Positions 25,553-35,808 are shown, counted from the first letter of the stretch. The stretch is DNA of 46,168 nt from an uncultured Rhizobiaceae bacterium (GCA_958296345.1 CATQIJ010000009.1:1-46168); one strand, 5' to 3'. Notes: generated by a model not told the origin, from the sequence alone. A program made the numbers and translations.

Positions 25553-27250
25553 TTATTTGTCGTCTTGATCTTTCAATGCTGCACCAAGGATATCACCTAG
25601 AGATGCACCTGAGTCAGTTGAGCCGTACTGTGCGACTGCTTCTTTCTCTTCTGCAATCTCAAGCGCTTTGATAGAAACACCAACGCGGCGAGTTTTCTTG
25701 TCAAATTGAATGACACGAGCATCAACCTTTTGACCAACAGAGAAACGCTCAGGGCGCTGCTCATCACGGTCACGAGATAGATCAGAACGTTTGATGAAAG
25801 ACATAAGCTCTGTATCAGCAATTGAAACTTCAAGACCACCGTCTTTAACTTCAAGAACTTCACAAGTCACGATACCACCCTTACGGATAGCACCTGAATC
25901 AGCTGCTTCACCAACAACATCAGTACCAAGTTGTTTAACACCCAGTGAGATGCGTTCTTTTTCGATATCTACATCAAGAACAACAGCTTTTACCATGTCG
26001 CCTTTATTGTAGTCTTCAATAGCTTCTTCACCAGACTTGTTCCAATCAAGATCAGACAAGTGAACCATGCCGTCTACATCACCATCAAGACCGATGAATA
26101 GGCCGAACTCAGTTTTGTTCTTAACTTCGCCTTCAACTTCAGCGCCCACAGGGAACTGATCAGCAAATGCATGCCAAGGGTTATCAAGTGTCTGCTTAAG
26201 ACCAAGCGAAATACGACGCTTCGAAGGATCAACCTCAAGTACGATAACTTCAACTTCTTGCGAAGTAGCAACGATTTTACCTGGGTGTACGTTCTTCTTA
26301 GTCCAAGACATTTCAGAAACGTGGATAAGACCTTCAATACCTGGTTCAATTTCAACAAACGCACCGTAATCAGTGATGTTTGTTACGCGGCCAGTAATTT
26401 TAGCCTCGATTGGGTATTTAGCTTCAATAGCTTCCCAAGGATCGCTCTCAAGCTGTTTCATGCCTAGTGAGATACGGTGAGTTTCTTGGTTCACACGGAT
26501 AATCTGTACTTTTACAGTTTGGCCGATGTTCAAGATTTCACTTGGGTGATTAACACGGCGCCAAGCCATATCAGTCACGTGCAATAGACCGTCGATACCG
26601 CCAAGGTCAACGAACACACCGTAATCAGTAACGTTTTTAACCACGCCTTCAACCACTTGACCTTCATCAAGGTTTTGAACGATTTCTGAACGCTGTTCCG
26701 CTCTGCTCTCTTCAAGGATAGAACGACGAGATACAACGATGTTGCCGCGACGACGATCCATTTTAAGAATCATGAATGGCTGTGGGTTGTTCATAAGCGG
26801 TGCCACGTCACGGATTGGACGGATGTCTACTTGTGAACGTGGAAGGAATGCCATTGCACCATCAAGGTCAACTGTGAAGCCGCCTTTAACTTGGTTATAG
26901 ATAACACCTTCAACTTTTTCGCCATCTTCGAATTGCTTCTCAAGACGGATCCAGCTTTCTTCACGGCGGGCTTTTTCGCGAGACAGAACAGCCTCACCCA
27001 TCGCATTTTCAACACGGTCTACATAAACTTCGACTTCATCGCCGACTTTCATAGAACCGTCACGTGCTGCTGCACCGAATTCTTTCATAAGAACGCGGCC
27101 TTCAACTTTGAGGCCTACGTCGATTACTGCAAGGTCTTTTTCAAATGCAGTAATAATGCCTTTTACAACAGCGCCTTCAACGACATCATGTGTTTCAAAA
27201 GACTGTTCTAGAAGAGCTTCAAACTCTTCCATGCTTGGACTATTTGTCAT
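25553..27250 (-). CDS. rpsA: 30S ribosomal protein S1
   Basis: Binds mRNA on the 30S subunit and promotes initiation on structured or weak-leader messages. The 565-residue product carries six S1 (OB-fold) repeats; the third to fifth are clear from VKNVTDYGVFVDLGGIDGLL, VTNITDYGAFVEIEPGIEGL and VKNKTEFGLFIGLDGDVDG. Length is typical for alphaproteobacteria. ATG 27250 follows AGGAGAATCC. It is downstream of cmk in the conserved aroA-cmk-rpsA order, though aroA is here separated by accessory DNA. Confidence 0.98.
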   Translation of the reverse strand: MTNSPSMEEFEALLEQSFETHDVVEGAVVKGIITAFEKDLAVIDVGLKVEGRVLMKEFGAAARDGSMKVGDEVEVYVDRVENAMGEAVLSREKARREESWIRLEKQFEDGEKVEGVIYNQVKGGFTVDLDGAMAFLPRSQVDIRPIRDVAPLMNNPQPFMILKMDRRRGNIVVSRRSILEESRAEQRSEIVQNLDEGQVVEGVVKNVTDYGVFVDLGGIDGLLHVTDMAWRRVNHPSEILNIGQTVKVQIIRVNQETHRISLGMKQLESDPWEAIEAKYPIEAKITGRVTNITDYGAFVEIEPGIEGLIHVSEMSWTKKNVHPGKIVATSQEVEVIVLEVDPSKRRISLGLKQTLDNPWHAFADQFPVGAEVEGEVKNKTEFGLFIGLDGDVDGMVHLSDLDWNKSGEEAIEDYNKGDMVKAVVLDVDIEKERISLGVKQLGTDVVGEAADSGAIRKGGIVTCEVLEVKDGGLEVSIADTELMSFIKRSDLSRDRDEQRPERFSVGQKVDARVIQFDKKTRRVGVSIKALEIAEEKEAVAQYGSTDSGASLGDILGAALKDQDDK

Positions 27251-27389
27251 GGATTCTCCTGATTGGAACGGCTGACTATTTTATGCGGTTCCAAATACGC
27301 TACGGGTTAGTGTTTCAAAAAATCCAAATACCTTTGCCGATCACCCTTAAGAGCATCGACTGATAGCGCGATAAAGATATCTGGATCGC

Positions 27390-28031
27390 TTATTCTGATA
27401 ATGCTTCTTCAACAAGTGCTAAAGCAGTACTGAATGCGGTTTCTATACTCATTTCTGACGTATCAATCAAGTGCGCATTTTCTGCAGGCTTTAACGGGCT
27501 ATCCGCACGTCCCATATCTCGCTCATCGCGCTTAATGATGTCAGCTAAAATCTGAGAATATTCTGCCCCACTACCCTTTTCACCCACCTCACGATAGCGG
27601 CGCTCAGCACGCTTCTCAGGAGATGCCGTAATATAAAGCTTAATCTCAGCTTGAGGACAAACAACCGTGCCAATATCGCGCCCATCAAGTACAGCTCCAG
27701 GCTCTTTATTAGCAAACTTACGCTGCGCCTCAACCAATGTCTCACGCACACGGCTCATTACCGCAACCTTAGAAGCTGCGTCGCCTATTTCATGAGCAGA
27801 CAGTATGTCTTTATTAAGAGATCCAAGATCAAGCTTCTCAGCAACCAAACAAGCCATATCCTCATTATCAAGCGGCATATTGGCTTCAATCAACGCATGA
27901 GCTACCCCGCGATAGGTTAAACCTGTATCCAGATGGTGAAATCTAAAATACTCCGCCAAACGACGAGCAAGTGTCCCTTTCCCCGAAGCAGCAGGGCCGT
28001 CAATTGCAATTGTAGGTGTAAGTTTTGTCAT
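27390..28031 (-). CDS. cmk: Cytidylate kinase
   Basis: Phosphorylates CMP and dCMP with ATP in the cytoplasm. 213 residues with P-loop [17 protein letters not shown] at the N-terminus, [10 protein letters not shown], and [20 protein letters not shown] with the conserved Asp-Gly-Arg-Asp. The lid ERRYREVGE and the closing [17 protein letters not shown] are also recognisable. Between this gene and aroA, usually its neighbour, lie a repeat element and three accessory genes, two of them broken. Confidence 0.97.
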   Translation of the reverse strand: MTKLTPTIAIDGPAASGKGTLARRLAEYFRFHHLDTGLTYRGVAHALIEANMPLDNEDMACLVAEKLDLGSLNKDILSAHEIGDAASKVAVMSRVRETLVEAQRKFANKEPGAVLDGRDIGTVVCPQAEIKLYITASPEKRAERRYREVGEKGSGAEYSQILADIIKRDERDMGRADSPLKPAENAHLIDTSEMSIETAFSTALALVEEALSE

Positions 28032-28104
28032 ATGAACTAACTAACGTTTGGCTAAGGTGATGGCAAGCGGGTTTTGCCTCCTTATATGGAGAAGGTAGGC
28101 TCTC

Positions 28105-28252
28105 CTTCCCTTCTCCCCTTGTGGGAGAAGGTGGCAGCACAGCTGACGGATGAGGGGTAATGGTTGTGACAAATACATTGCCTCGAGATTACCCCTCACC
28201 CGACCTGCTTCTTTCGAAGCAGCCCACCCTCTCCCACAAGGGGAGAGGGAAA
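28105..28252. repeat. RIME-like long palindromic intergenic repeat
   Basis: Outer arms CCCTTCTCCCCTTGTGGGAG (from about 28108) and CTCCCACAAGGGGAGAGGGA (28231-28250) are imperfect reverse complements. An inner pair, GATGAGGGGTAAT near 28150 and ATTACCCCTCACC near 28189, is nested within. This nested, GC-richer architecture with the CCCTCTCCCACAAGGGGAG core matches the intergenic mosaic elements described in Rhizobium and relatives. It sits in a gene-free gap between cmk and a broken membrane gene. A weak 131-codon frame across it is an artefact of the repeat. Confidence 0.75.
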
Positions 28253-28444
28253 GACACAACCCATCACCCACTCGCCCATTGCTGAACGGCGGTACATAAA
28301 AGAAACGATGCGAAGTATGAGAAGTATGGTTGAGGTTTATTGGGCGGGGATAAGTTTTTTGCTCAACGGCATGTATGTGCCAGAAGCAGACATCACTCGG
28401 CCTATTAGACGTTAACAATCTGTAGGCCTTTTGCAAACTTCCAA

Positions 28445-28842
28445 TTATAAGCTTTTAAATATAATCCAAAGCCATGTGCCACCTAAGATTGTTGGCAGAG
28501 AAACTGCAGACGCAATTCCCATAAATGTTGTTAAACGGCTTAAGCCCAATTTTTTCAAATTTGATTGATTTTTTATAATAAACATTGCTTTTATCGCACC
28601 AGCAATACCAATTATAATAAACAATGCTGTTAAGAAGCCTGCATAAGGTAATACATTTAGAAAGTCTATAAATCTCTCTTTCAAATCAGCTTCAATTTCC
28701 TTACCAGCACTTAGGGTAAGGCCATATGCTGCGAATAGCAGGCCCTGAATTACTCCAAACCACTGAATACGATGATTGATTAGAGAATCTTCATGTTTCC
28801 AGAATTCTCTTGCTTGTTCATCAGTCCATTTTTATCTGACAT
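28445..28842 (-). pseudogene. Membrane protein of about 132 residues, frameshifted near the start
   Basis: ATG 28842 has the strong ribosome site GGAGGG. It reads MSDK-N-GLMNKQ and soon stops. The next frame continues WTDEQAREFWKHEDSLINHR, IQWFGVIQGLLFAAYGLTLS, and on through LPYAGFLTALFIIIGIAGAI and ILGGTWLWIIFKSL to the stop at 28445. One missing A in the AAAAA tract (28829-28833 on the plus strand) explains it. The repaired protein has three membrane segments and an N-terminal FWKHEDSLINHR motif I associate with small membrane proteins of unknown function. A reinitiated 79-residue product from 28684 is conceivable. Confidence 0.75.
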
Positions 28843-28991
28843 TTATGTCCCTCCATGAGAATTCATATAAATATGGGCATTCATTTTTTGAGATGTTAGA
28901 TAAACAATAGTCTAACAAAATCGAATATCTGCTTTGGGTCAAAACGAGCCGTCCAAATTAAAGTGACACTTTACCAAACCACCAAACTCAA

Positions 28992-29801
28992 TCACTTCCC
29001 AATCTGCAAATGTATATGATCATCATGCCTTGCTGCGCGGCACCCTTGAAAGCGTATCAAATCACTACTTACCCCAAGTTGCGATTTTAAATGTGACTCT
29101 AGCAGCACCTTCTCCATTCCATACTTACGCCCCTCACCTACAAGCCATTTCAATAGATATGACGTTCGTTGCGGCTCAATTAAATATTCTGGCAAATATG
29201 GTTGTAAAAATACAAAATCCCAACGCAGTGATAAAAAGCCAACATTTGTACAAGATAGCTTCGTGCCTTTTTTAGGTTGAGAATACCCCCAATACCCAAC
29301 GGGTGATTTCATGTACCCAGATAAGTATCCCGCTTTGCCGTCCATATAATAAAACGCTAAATCAACTTTGCGCCCGTCATGATGAGACAGATGCGGCAAG
29401 AGTGGGAAACCATCAAAGAATGGAAAATTTGCATCTAAGACAAGTGTTTGCGTACCCTTAAACCTAGCATCAACCGCGCCAGATGCTTTCTCTAAAAGCA
29501 CGAGCAAGTCTTTCTTTACGTATTGCCTGTTTAGCGCACAAAAAATTGGGTTTGCAATTTTCAAAGGTGCGGTTTGTGAAACCAGACAAGGAAGTGGATG
29601 CCTCCCAAATAAAGGCGCAAGATATGTTGTTGCAAAACTGGCGGATATATATGCCACAATAAACAAGGCGAAAATAACAAGCCTACTGTTCCAGCTAAAC
29701 ATCTTACCTAATGCAAGAGCAAGAAGATAAACTACCCCGCCAATTTGGGTTAATATTGTTAGCAAAATAAAAACCGAGATTCTGATAAATAGTTTCCGCA
29801 T
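28992..29801 (-). CDS. Membrane-anchored LAS-type (MepA/M15-like) peptidase, putative
   Basis: About 269 residues: two or three N-terminal membrane segments (FIRISVFILLTILTQIGGVV, LVIFALFIVAYISASFA) then a soluble domain presumably in the periplasm. The soluble part holds SHHDGRKVDLAFYY, giving H-x6-D, and near the C-terminus ARHDDHIHLQ, giving H-x-H. These are the Zn-ligand patterns of LAS metallopeptidases that cut peptidoglycan cross-links. Start at ATG 29801 has AGAGGGG upstream; the frame is open to 29828. Overall similarity to known families is low by eye, so substrate is inferred from motifs only. Confidence 0.6.
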   Translation of the reverse strand: MRKLFIRISVFILLTILTQIGGVVYLLALALGKMFSWNSRLVIFALFIVAYISASFATTYLAPLFGRHPLPCLVSQTAPLKIANPIFCALNRQYVKKDLLVLLEKASGAVDARFKGTQTLVLDANFPFFDGFPLLPHLSHHDGRKVDLAFYYMDGKAGYLSGYMKSPVGYWGYSQPKKGTKLSCTNVGFLSLRWDFVFLQPYLPEYLIEPQRTSYLLKWLVGEGRKYGMEKVLLESHLKSQLGVSSDLIRFQGCRAARHDDHIHLQIGK

Positions 29802-29852
29802 TACATGCCCCTCTCTAACCATGGCCAAGTTTATGCAAGAGACAAATCAACC

Positions 29853-30533
29853 TTATTGCGGCACTCCATTAACACATGGTTTTTTTCTTGGGTGTTGAAG
29901 ATTTGGCCATGGCTCAGGCTTACCTGCGGCAACCGATTTAGCATTTACATTTGCTCGAGCTTTCTTACATTTGTGCCCGCAATCATCAAAGCGTTCAGCT
30001 TTAGGAGCAGCTGGCAAGCGCTCCAATATAGTTCTATCGAGTTTTTCACCATTTCGCAGGAAGCGCGGCTTGCCACTCTAATCTTTCGGATAAAATTTGA
30101 TGAATGACTGATTGATCGTGCGGTTACGTTTATTCTTTTGGAGGTGGTTTCTACGTTCAAATATTTCATATCCAAGCATCGCAACGCCGCGATCACAATG
30201 ACATTGTCTTTCTTGCTCTATCAATTTATCAGCACTGCCACCAATCGCACCTGCTAAAAGTCTGGTTTTATCATCAGCTTCTACAAGCTTAGAATTTCCA
30301 ACACTCTTAAGAACAAAAGCCTGCAAGCTGCCTAGCGTCAATTCTATACAGCTCACTTCCGCCCTATTGGCAGCAATTTCAAGAGCCTCTTTAAACGAAG
30401 TTCCCTTGTTTTTTCCGTCATCCTTTACCAACTTTGCAGTGACTTTTGGCCCTGTTGATTGCTTTGGAGCTTCACTGACGCAGGAAGATAATAAAACCAA
30501 AAAAACAGCAATCAATAGCCCTTTAATTTTCAT
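29853..30533 (-). pseudogene. Lipoprotein gene interrupted by in-frame TAG
   Basis: The product opens MKIKGLLIAVFLVLLSSCVS, a signal peptide with lipobox LSSC. The frame reaches TAG at 30078-30080 after NQSFIKFYPKD. The same frame then continues SGKPRFLRNGEKLDRTILER, LPAAPKAERFDDCGHKCKKA, and on to QHPRKKPCVNGVPQ, ending at TAA 29853-29855. Coding character is as good after the stop as before it, so a CAG or TGG to TAG change is likely. The shorter 151-residue form may still be a functional lipoprotein. It precedes the peptidase gene by about 50 nt; possible shared role at the cell envelope. Confidence 0.6.
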
Positions 30534-30573
30534 AAAACTCAACATTCACTCCACCCCTGCATTACTTAAAAAC

Positions 30574-31977
<1,404 letters not shown>

Positions 31978-32037
31978 TTACGTCACCCACATTTGAACAA
32001 GTTATTTGCATTTCTGCCTTTTTCTTTACAAATGCTT

Positions 32038-32066
32038 TTGACATAAAGCGAATTGAAGGTTAGGAA
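32038..32066 (+). promoter_or_regulatory. Possible sigma-70 promoter of the FYDLN gene
   Basis: TTGACA at 32038-32043 is a consensus -35 box, followed after 17 nt by TAGGAA as a weak -10. The start codon lies 30 nt downstream. The -10 box is poor, so confidence rests on the -35 and spacing. Confidence 0.4.
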
Positions 32067-32095
32067 GACAAAAATTTCATTCAATGAGGTATATT

Positions 32096-32536
32096 GTGGC
32101 AAAAGCTAACTTGGGAACTAAAAGGGTCTGCCCTGAGACAAGTAAAAAGTTTTACGATCTGGAAAAAGACCCAATCGTATCTCCCTATACAGGTAAAGAA
32201 TATCCGCTTTCATTTTTTGAAGGCGAAGAAAACATTGTGGCTCCTAAGCCAGATGCTGCAGAAAAAGATGCTGAGAAAGAAAAAGCAGCAGCTTCGTCAG
32301 ATGACGATGATGAAGATGATTTGGCCGATGATGATGGTCCAGAAATCATCAGCCTTGATGATGCGGAAGACAATGATGATGAAGATGAAGACGGTGTGCC
32401 AAACATTCCTGACATCCCTGACATCGAAGATGACGACGATGAATCAGAAGACGACACCTTCCTTGAAGATGACGACGATAATGATGATTTATCTGATGTT
32501 ATCGTCGGCGTTGAAAAAGACGACGACGATTCATAA
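32096..32536 (+). CDS. FYDLN acid-domain protein (TIGR02300 family)
   Basis: 146 residues. The N-terminal domain AKANLGTKRVCPETSKKFYD, followed by LEKDPIVSPYTG, is the signature of this alphaproteobacterial family (FYDLE here in place of FYDLN). Residues from about 60 on are an extremely acidic low-complexity region of Asp and Glu broken only by IPDIPDIED-type patches. I start it at GTG 32096 because the family begins at that residue and GAGG lies 8 nt upstream. It stands beside aroA and tRNA-Ala, the conserved setting. Function unknown; the tail suggests contact with basic partners. Confidence 0.93.
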   Translation: MAKANLGTKRVCPETSKKFYDLEKDPIVSPYTGKEYPLSFFEGEENIVAPKPDAAEKDAEKEKAAASSDDDDEDDLADDDGPEIISLDDAEDNDDEDEDGVPNIPDIPDIEDDDDESEDDTFLEDDDDNDDLSDVIVGVEKDDDDS

Positions 32537-32601
32537 TTGAATTAAGAACCCGCATCCCGTTCTCGGGGTGCATCCTAGCTGGCACCCCAAACCAGCTTTA
32601 T

Positions 32602-32677
32602 GGGGCATTAGCTCAGCTGGGAGAGCGCTTCGCTGGCAGCGAAGAGGTCAGCGGTTCGATCCCGCTATGCTCCACCA
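32602..32677 (+). tRNA. tRNA-Ala (GGC)
   Basis: A 76-nt cloverleaf with encoded CCA: acceptor GGGGCAT/ATGCTCC, D arm AGCTCAGCTGGGAGAGC, anticodon stem CTTCG/CGAAG with loop CTGGCAG (anticodon GGC), and T arm GCGGTTCGATCCCGC. Confidence 0.97.
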
Positions 32678-32755
32678 AAGTCGCCAATGGCGAAGCGGCG
32701 GTAGACGTTTTTGAAACAACCGACAAGAGCTTAAAAACCAAAAACAAAGCATTAT

Positions 32756-32783
32756 AAGCCCCTCGTATAATTGAGGGGCTTAA
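32756..32783. terminator. Bidirectional terminator
   Basis: TAAGCCCCTC-gtataatt-GAGGGGCTTA: 10-bp perfect GC-rich stem with an 8-nt loop. It lies between tRNA-Ala on the plus strand and the holC operon coming from the right, so it can serve both. Confidence 0.8.
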
Positions 32784-32804
32784 CCTATTAATACGAAGCT
32801 AGAA

Positions 32805-33449
32805 TTAAGACACGCCACGCCCCCAACGCGGTTTCTTTGGCTCGCTGTCGCCACGTTTTTTGCGCGATCGTACAATTAAATACCCTCCCACAAACGCTAA
32901 AATCAAAGCTGGAATTCTATAATCAGTATTTACAGAACTGGCATTCGCAATAAAGCTTGCAGTTATGCGTTCAACATCTGGAGAAATAATACCATTGTTA
33001 TTCTTATTAGGCGCAAATGAGAGGTGTAACTTGTGTAGCCCATCATTTTGGACAGTTACATCAACATTTGTTCCGCTTCGAACCTTAGGTTGGTCTGGCC
33101 CACCACCATGGCCTTTTGTTGAAAAAGAAATAATTGCCCCAATCAAGGTGCCATCTTTATCACTTAGCTTAACCGTCATAGGAATTTTAACAGGTGGCAA
33201 AAGCCCCCCTATTTTATATTCAGCAAAAAACCTAATTCTAACCGGATTATCACTCCGCTTCAAAAGAACTGTATTTTCAGGCGGCGGTTTCGAACTCTCT
33301 AGAGGCTGATTTTCACTAGAGGACGTAGTATTAAAATACTCAAACTTAACCTGAGCAATCTCCTCGCCCTGAAAGTTTAATTGCGCCCATGGTAATAACA
33401 AGCCAACACCAATTGCGATGACAATGAATAAGAAACCAATTTTTCTCAT
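32805..33449 (-). CDS. Bitopic membrane protein, unknown
   Basis: About 214 residues: N-terminal membrane segment IGFLFIVIAIGVGLLLPWAQ, a periplasmic beta-rich domain of about 150 residues, and a C-terminal membrane segment IPALILAFVGGYLIVRS with a basic tail. The layout is of a two-anchor periplasmic sensor or scaffold; no family recognised. The start at ATG 33449 overlaps the methyltransferase stop as ATGA, indicating coupling. Last gene of holC-methyltransferase-membrane protein, before a terminator. Confidence 0.7.
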   Translation of the reverse strand: MRKIGFLFIVIAIGVGLLLPWAQLNFQGEEIAQVKFEYFNTTSSSENQPLESSKPPPENTVLLKRSDNPVRIRFFAEYKIGGLLPPVKIPMTVKLSDKDGTLIGAIISFSTKGHGGGPDQPKVRSGTNVDVTVQNDGLHKLHLSFAPNKNNNGIISPDVERITASFIANASSVNTDYRIPALILAFVGGYLIVRSRKKRGDSEPKKPRWGRGVS

Positions 33450-34147
33450 GATGTTTTCTTCCAAACACAAAAGACATGTGGAATTTTTCGGTCCGGCCGC
33501 TCAAGATTAAAATCTTCACGTGAAATCAATTCAAGACCATGGTCTTTAAAAGACATAAGCTTGCTTTCAGTTAATGGCCACGGCGGCCCTTCAACCGCTT
33601 CATCATCTCCTCGAATCCGTGAATAAACCAACAAAATACCTTTAGGTGCTACGAGACATGCAACGGCTGGAATAGATTTCTCCAATGTTACAGATGGAAT
33701 AGATTGAAGCGTATAACACTCGTGAACAAGATCGAAACTACCCACCCATTCTTGCGGCAGATCAAACAAATCTATTTGGCGATACAAAACATCGCTCTCT
33801 TCAAAGCGCTGCCTTGCCCAAGCAATTACTTTTGCAGAAAAATCAAAGCCTATAGTTTCATACCAAGCTTCAGATAAGGCTTCTGCATTATCCCCAAGGC
33901 CACAACCCACATCAATCGCCCTACCCTCGTGATTAGGATTATCAAGAAGCCAATTAGCTAGCTTATCTTTGGCAGCCATCTCTGCCCAAGGCACTGCTGC
34001 TGCATCCCCATCAGCATTATTATAGACATCCTGAAAAAACTTCTCGCGTTCTGGCATCGTGTGCAGCGAGTCTTTATCAAGCTTGTTAACTTCTGATTTC
34101 AAAGCTTCCTGACGTTTTTTGAAATCTTCATCTGTTTCAGTACTCAC
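33446..34147 (-). CDS. Class I SAM-dependent methyltransferase
   Basis: 233 residues with SAM-binding motif I AIDVGCGLGDNA, acidic motif II region IGFDFSAKVIAWARQRF, motif IV FDLVHECYTLQSIP, and post-IV LVAPKGILLVYSRI. Substrate is unknown; the sequence has the look of small-molecule or thiopurine-like methyltransferases. GTG 34147 is the start because it overlaps the holC stop as GTGA. The upstream extension to 34186 has no better start. Confidence 0.88.
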   Translation of the reverse strand: MSTETDEDFKKRQEALKSEVNKLDKDSLHTMPEREKFFQDVYNNADGDAAAVPWAEMAAKDKLANWLLDNPNHEGRAIDVGCGLGDNAEALSEAWYETIGFDFSAKVIAWARQRFEESDVLYRQIDLFDLPQEWVGSFDLVHECYTLQSIPSVTLEKSIPAVACLVAPKGILLVYSRIRGDDEAVEGPPWPLTESKLMSFKDHGLELISREDFNLERPDRKIPHVFCVWKKTS

Positions 34148-34605
34148 GCCTTCTTCTCCCAACCGCCGTTTGCATTTTGCTGCCAATAAGTTTGTTCATG
34201 CCCACTTGTGTCAGCTAAATTTTTATGAAACTTCCAGCGAGTTCTCGCATGTTCAACCGCGTCATTATCATGGCCATCAAACATATAGACAATGCGGTCA
34301 TAGTATGAGAGTTCATCAATTTGAGCGCCACCCGAAAGAAACCTAATCTTCGCATCATTAGGGTTATCATCTTCACACGTCAGCCAAACGGGTTGTTGAC
34401 TTTCTGTGCCATTACGCAAACACCCATGAGCTAAAAAACTCTCATCGCGATACGTCCATAAATGCTCATCAAGCGCTTCAACATGTGCCTGTGAACCTAG
34501 TTGAACAACTACTTTCCAGTCGCGCGTTAGTGTCTTTTCGATTAAGCTAGGCAACACTTTTTCAAGCGTTTGCTCGCTCAGATGGTAAAATAAAATCTCT
34601 GTCAT
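34144..34605 (-). CDS. holC: DNA polymerase III subunit chi
   Basis: Links the clamp loader (via psi) to SSB in the replisome. 153 residues with the family opening TEILFYHLSEQTLEKVLPSL, the middle HLWTYRDESFLAHG, and DRIVYMFDGHDNDAVEHART. Length is normal. It heads a leftward operon in which successive genes overlap by 4 nt. In related genomes holC lies near pepA; here two rightward genes lie between them. Confidence 0.93.
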   Translation of the reverse strand: MTEILFYHLSEQTLEKVLPSLIEKTLTRDWKVVVQLGSQAHVEALDEHLWTYRDESFLAHGCLRNGTESQQPVWLTCEDDNPNDAKIRFLSGGAQIDELSYYDRIVYMFDGHDNDAVEHARTRWKFHKNLADTSGHEQTYWQQNANGGWEKKA

Positions 34606-34689
34606 GATAAATTGTTATCACACTTAAGCTTGACTCAAATCATGTAAGCCAACAAAATTCTTTTTGAAGTGAATTTTCAGGGGGTAACT

Positions 34690-35115
34690 ATGCAAATATC
34701 GAAGATCTTACCAATATTTTTCGTTGGAGTAGCACTATTCAGCTCGCCCGTAGTAGCAAATGCAGCTAACTGCTCATTAGATGGCGTTATCCTAAATTGC
34801 TCCGCTAATGGAAAATCTGCGTCCGATATAATGGCTGCCTTTGCCTCAGACAAAACACGAGAAGTTCTAAGCACCCCACTCGCAGAAAAAGAACGCTTTA
34901 AACAAAATGGCGACCTTGAAAAATTCCGCTCCAGCATGGAGAAGAATTGGCGTAAAATAACGCGTCTTGCACGCCAGCAAGAACGAAATAAAAACCGCCG
35001 CCGTTTAAGTGAAGCAAAATTTCAGATATGGGTAAAAGAGTTTGCGGAGGCAGAAAAAAGCTATGCAGTCGCTCTTAATTTCTACAGACAACTGCATTGG
35101 CAAGATGTGAAATAA
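34690..35115 (+). CDS. Exported charged protein, unknown
   Basis: 141 residues: signal peptide ISKILPIFFVGVALFSSPVV with cleavage near ANAANCSLDG, two Cys close together (NCSLDGVILNCSA), then a strongly basic helical region with EKNWRKITRLARQQERNKNR. Start ATG 34690, with GGGG upstream. The NW-basic motif recurs at the C-terminus of the exported protein at 24978-25478. Mature protein periplasmic by inference. No family recognised. Confidence 0.65.
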   Translation: MQISKILPIFFVGVALFSSPVVANAANCSLDGVILNCSANGKSASDIMAAFASDKTREVLSTPLAEKERFKQNGDLEKFRSSMEKNWRKITRLARQQERNKNRRRLSEAKFQIWVKEFAEAEKSYAVALNFYRQLHWQDVK

Positions 35116-35231
35116 CACCTACAAAACTGCAGCTAATTACCTCCTGATTTACAGAAAAAATTAACCTTACGTAATTTGTTAACCGTTTCGGTATAATTTT
35201 AACGAGTTGATAAATGTAGTGAGTAATCATC

Positions 35232-35804
35232 ATGTATGAAGTTTGTATGTCTGCTAATCGTAGAATTGAACCTAATTTCGATCAAACTCCTGAAATATGG
35301 ACTGAAGAACCGCCTATTTGCTTAGGGCCTGAATGCCTTGTCTATGAAGAAGATACAAGCAATGGTATAGGTGGCCTTCTGATGAAAAGTGGCCTTGTCA
35401 TTCTATTTTCTGTTATGGCATATGGCGGCTATCAATTCATAAAAGATAGCAATACTGACCAACAGCTAGCTAATTCCAAGCCGACTTATGACTGGTCTGG
35501 AAAACCAACCCAAACAAATAATAATGGCGAGCTTGTCGCTTTGAATGATCAAAATCGCACAGTTCGGAAAATTGATTTAACCAAAACCGGCTCTATTAAG
35601 AAGATTACAAGCCGGATAGGTAAACCAGTTCCAATCAAACCTAAAATTTCAGTAAATGCTAAATTTCATATTGTTCAATCTGGCGATACATTAAGTGCAA
35701 TCGGGCGGAAATTTAAGATAAGTTCTGCGGATATCATGGAAATTAACGCCATAGAAAACCCTAGAAAAATCAAACCAGGCATGAAACTTTATATTTCAAG
35801 ATAA
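35232..35804 (+). CDS. LysM-domain bitopic membrane protein
   Basis: 190 residues: a cytoplasmic N-terminus of about 48 residues, one membrane segment KSGLVILFSVMAYGGYQFI, a polar linker, and a C-terminal LysM domain KFHIVQSGDTLSAIGRKFKI, then SSADIMEINAI to PGMKLYISR. LysM binds the GlcNAc backbone of peptidoglycan, so the protein tethers the membrane to the cell wall, by inference. ATG 35232 is used; ATG 35247 is an alternative. It converges on pepA with a hairpin between them. Confidence 0.85.
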   Translation: MYEVCMSANRRIEPNFDQTPEIWTEEPPICLGPECLVYEEDTSNGIGGLLMKSGLVILFSVMAYGGYQFIKDSNTDQQLANSKPTYDWSGKPTQTNNNGELVALNDQNRTVRKIDLTKTGSIKKITSRIGKPVPIKPKISVNAKFHIVQSGDTLSAIGRKFKISSADIMEINAIENPRKIKPGMKLYISR

Positions 35805-35808
35805 AATT

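Noticed and set aside
25791..27211. Several 60-106 codon frames inside rpsA
   Set aside because: All are contained in the conserved S1 coding sequence.
28041..28436. 131-codon open frame on the minus strand
   Set aside because: It runs across the RIME-like palindrome, has no ribosome site and shows repeat-derived composition.
3107..30080. Genome-wide TAG recoding as the explanation for several in-frame TAG codons
   Set aside because: infA, hisD and yacG end with TAG at their normal family length, so TAG functions as a stop here; one interrupted gene also has TGA, and the rest are indels.
29945..30196. 83-codon minus-strand frame overlapping the lipoprotein
   Set aside because: The lipoprotein frame continuing through TAG 30078 has better coding character over the same bases.
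32094..32540. Lys/Met-rich and Ser-rich long frames over the FYDLN gene
   Set aside because: They are by-products of the GAT/GAC/GAA-rich acidic tail read in other frames.
32690..32735. Hairpin after tRNA-Ala
   Set aside because: Only short imperfect stems (CGCCAATGGCG); the stronger hairpin at 32756-32783 is the better terminator.
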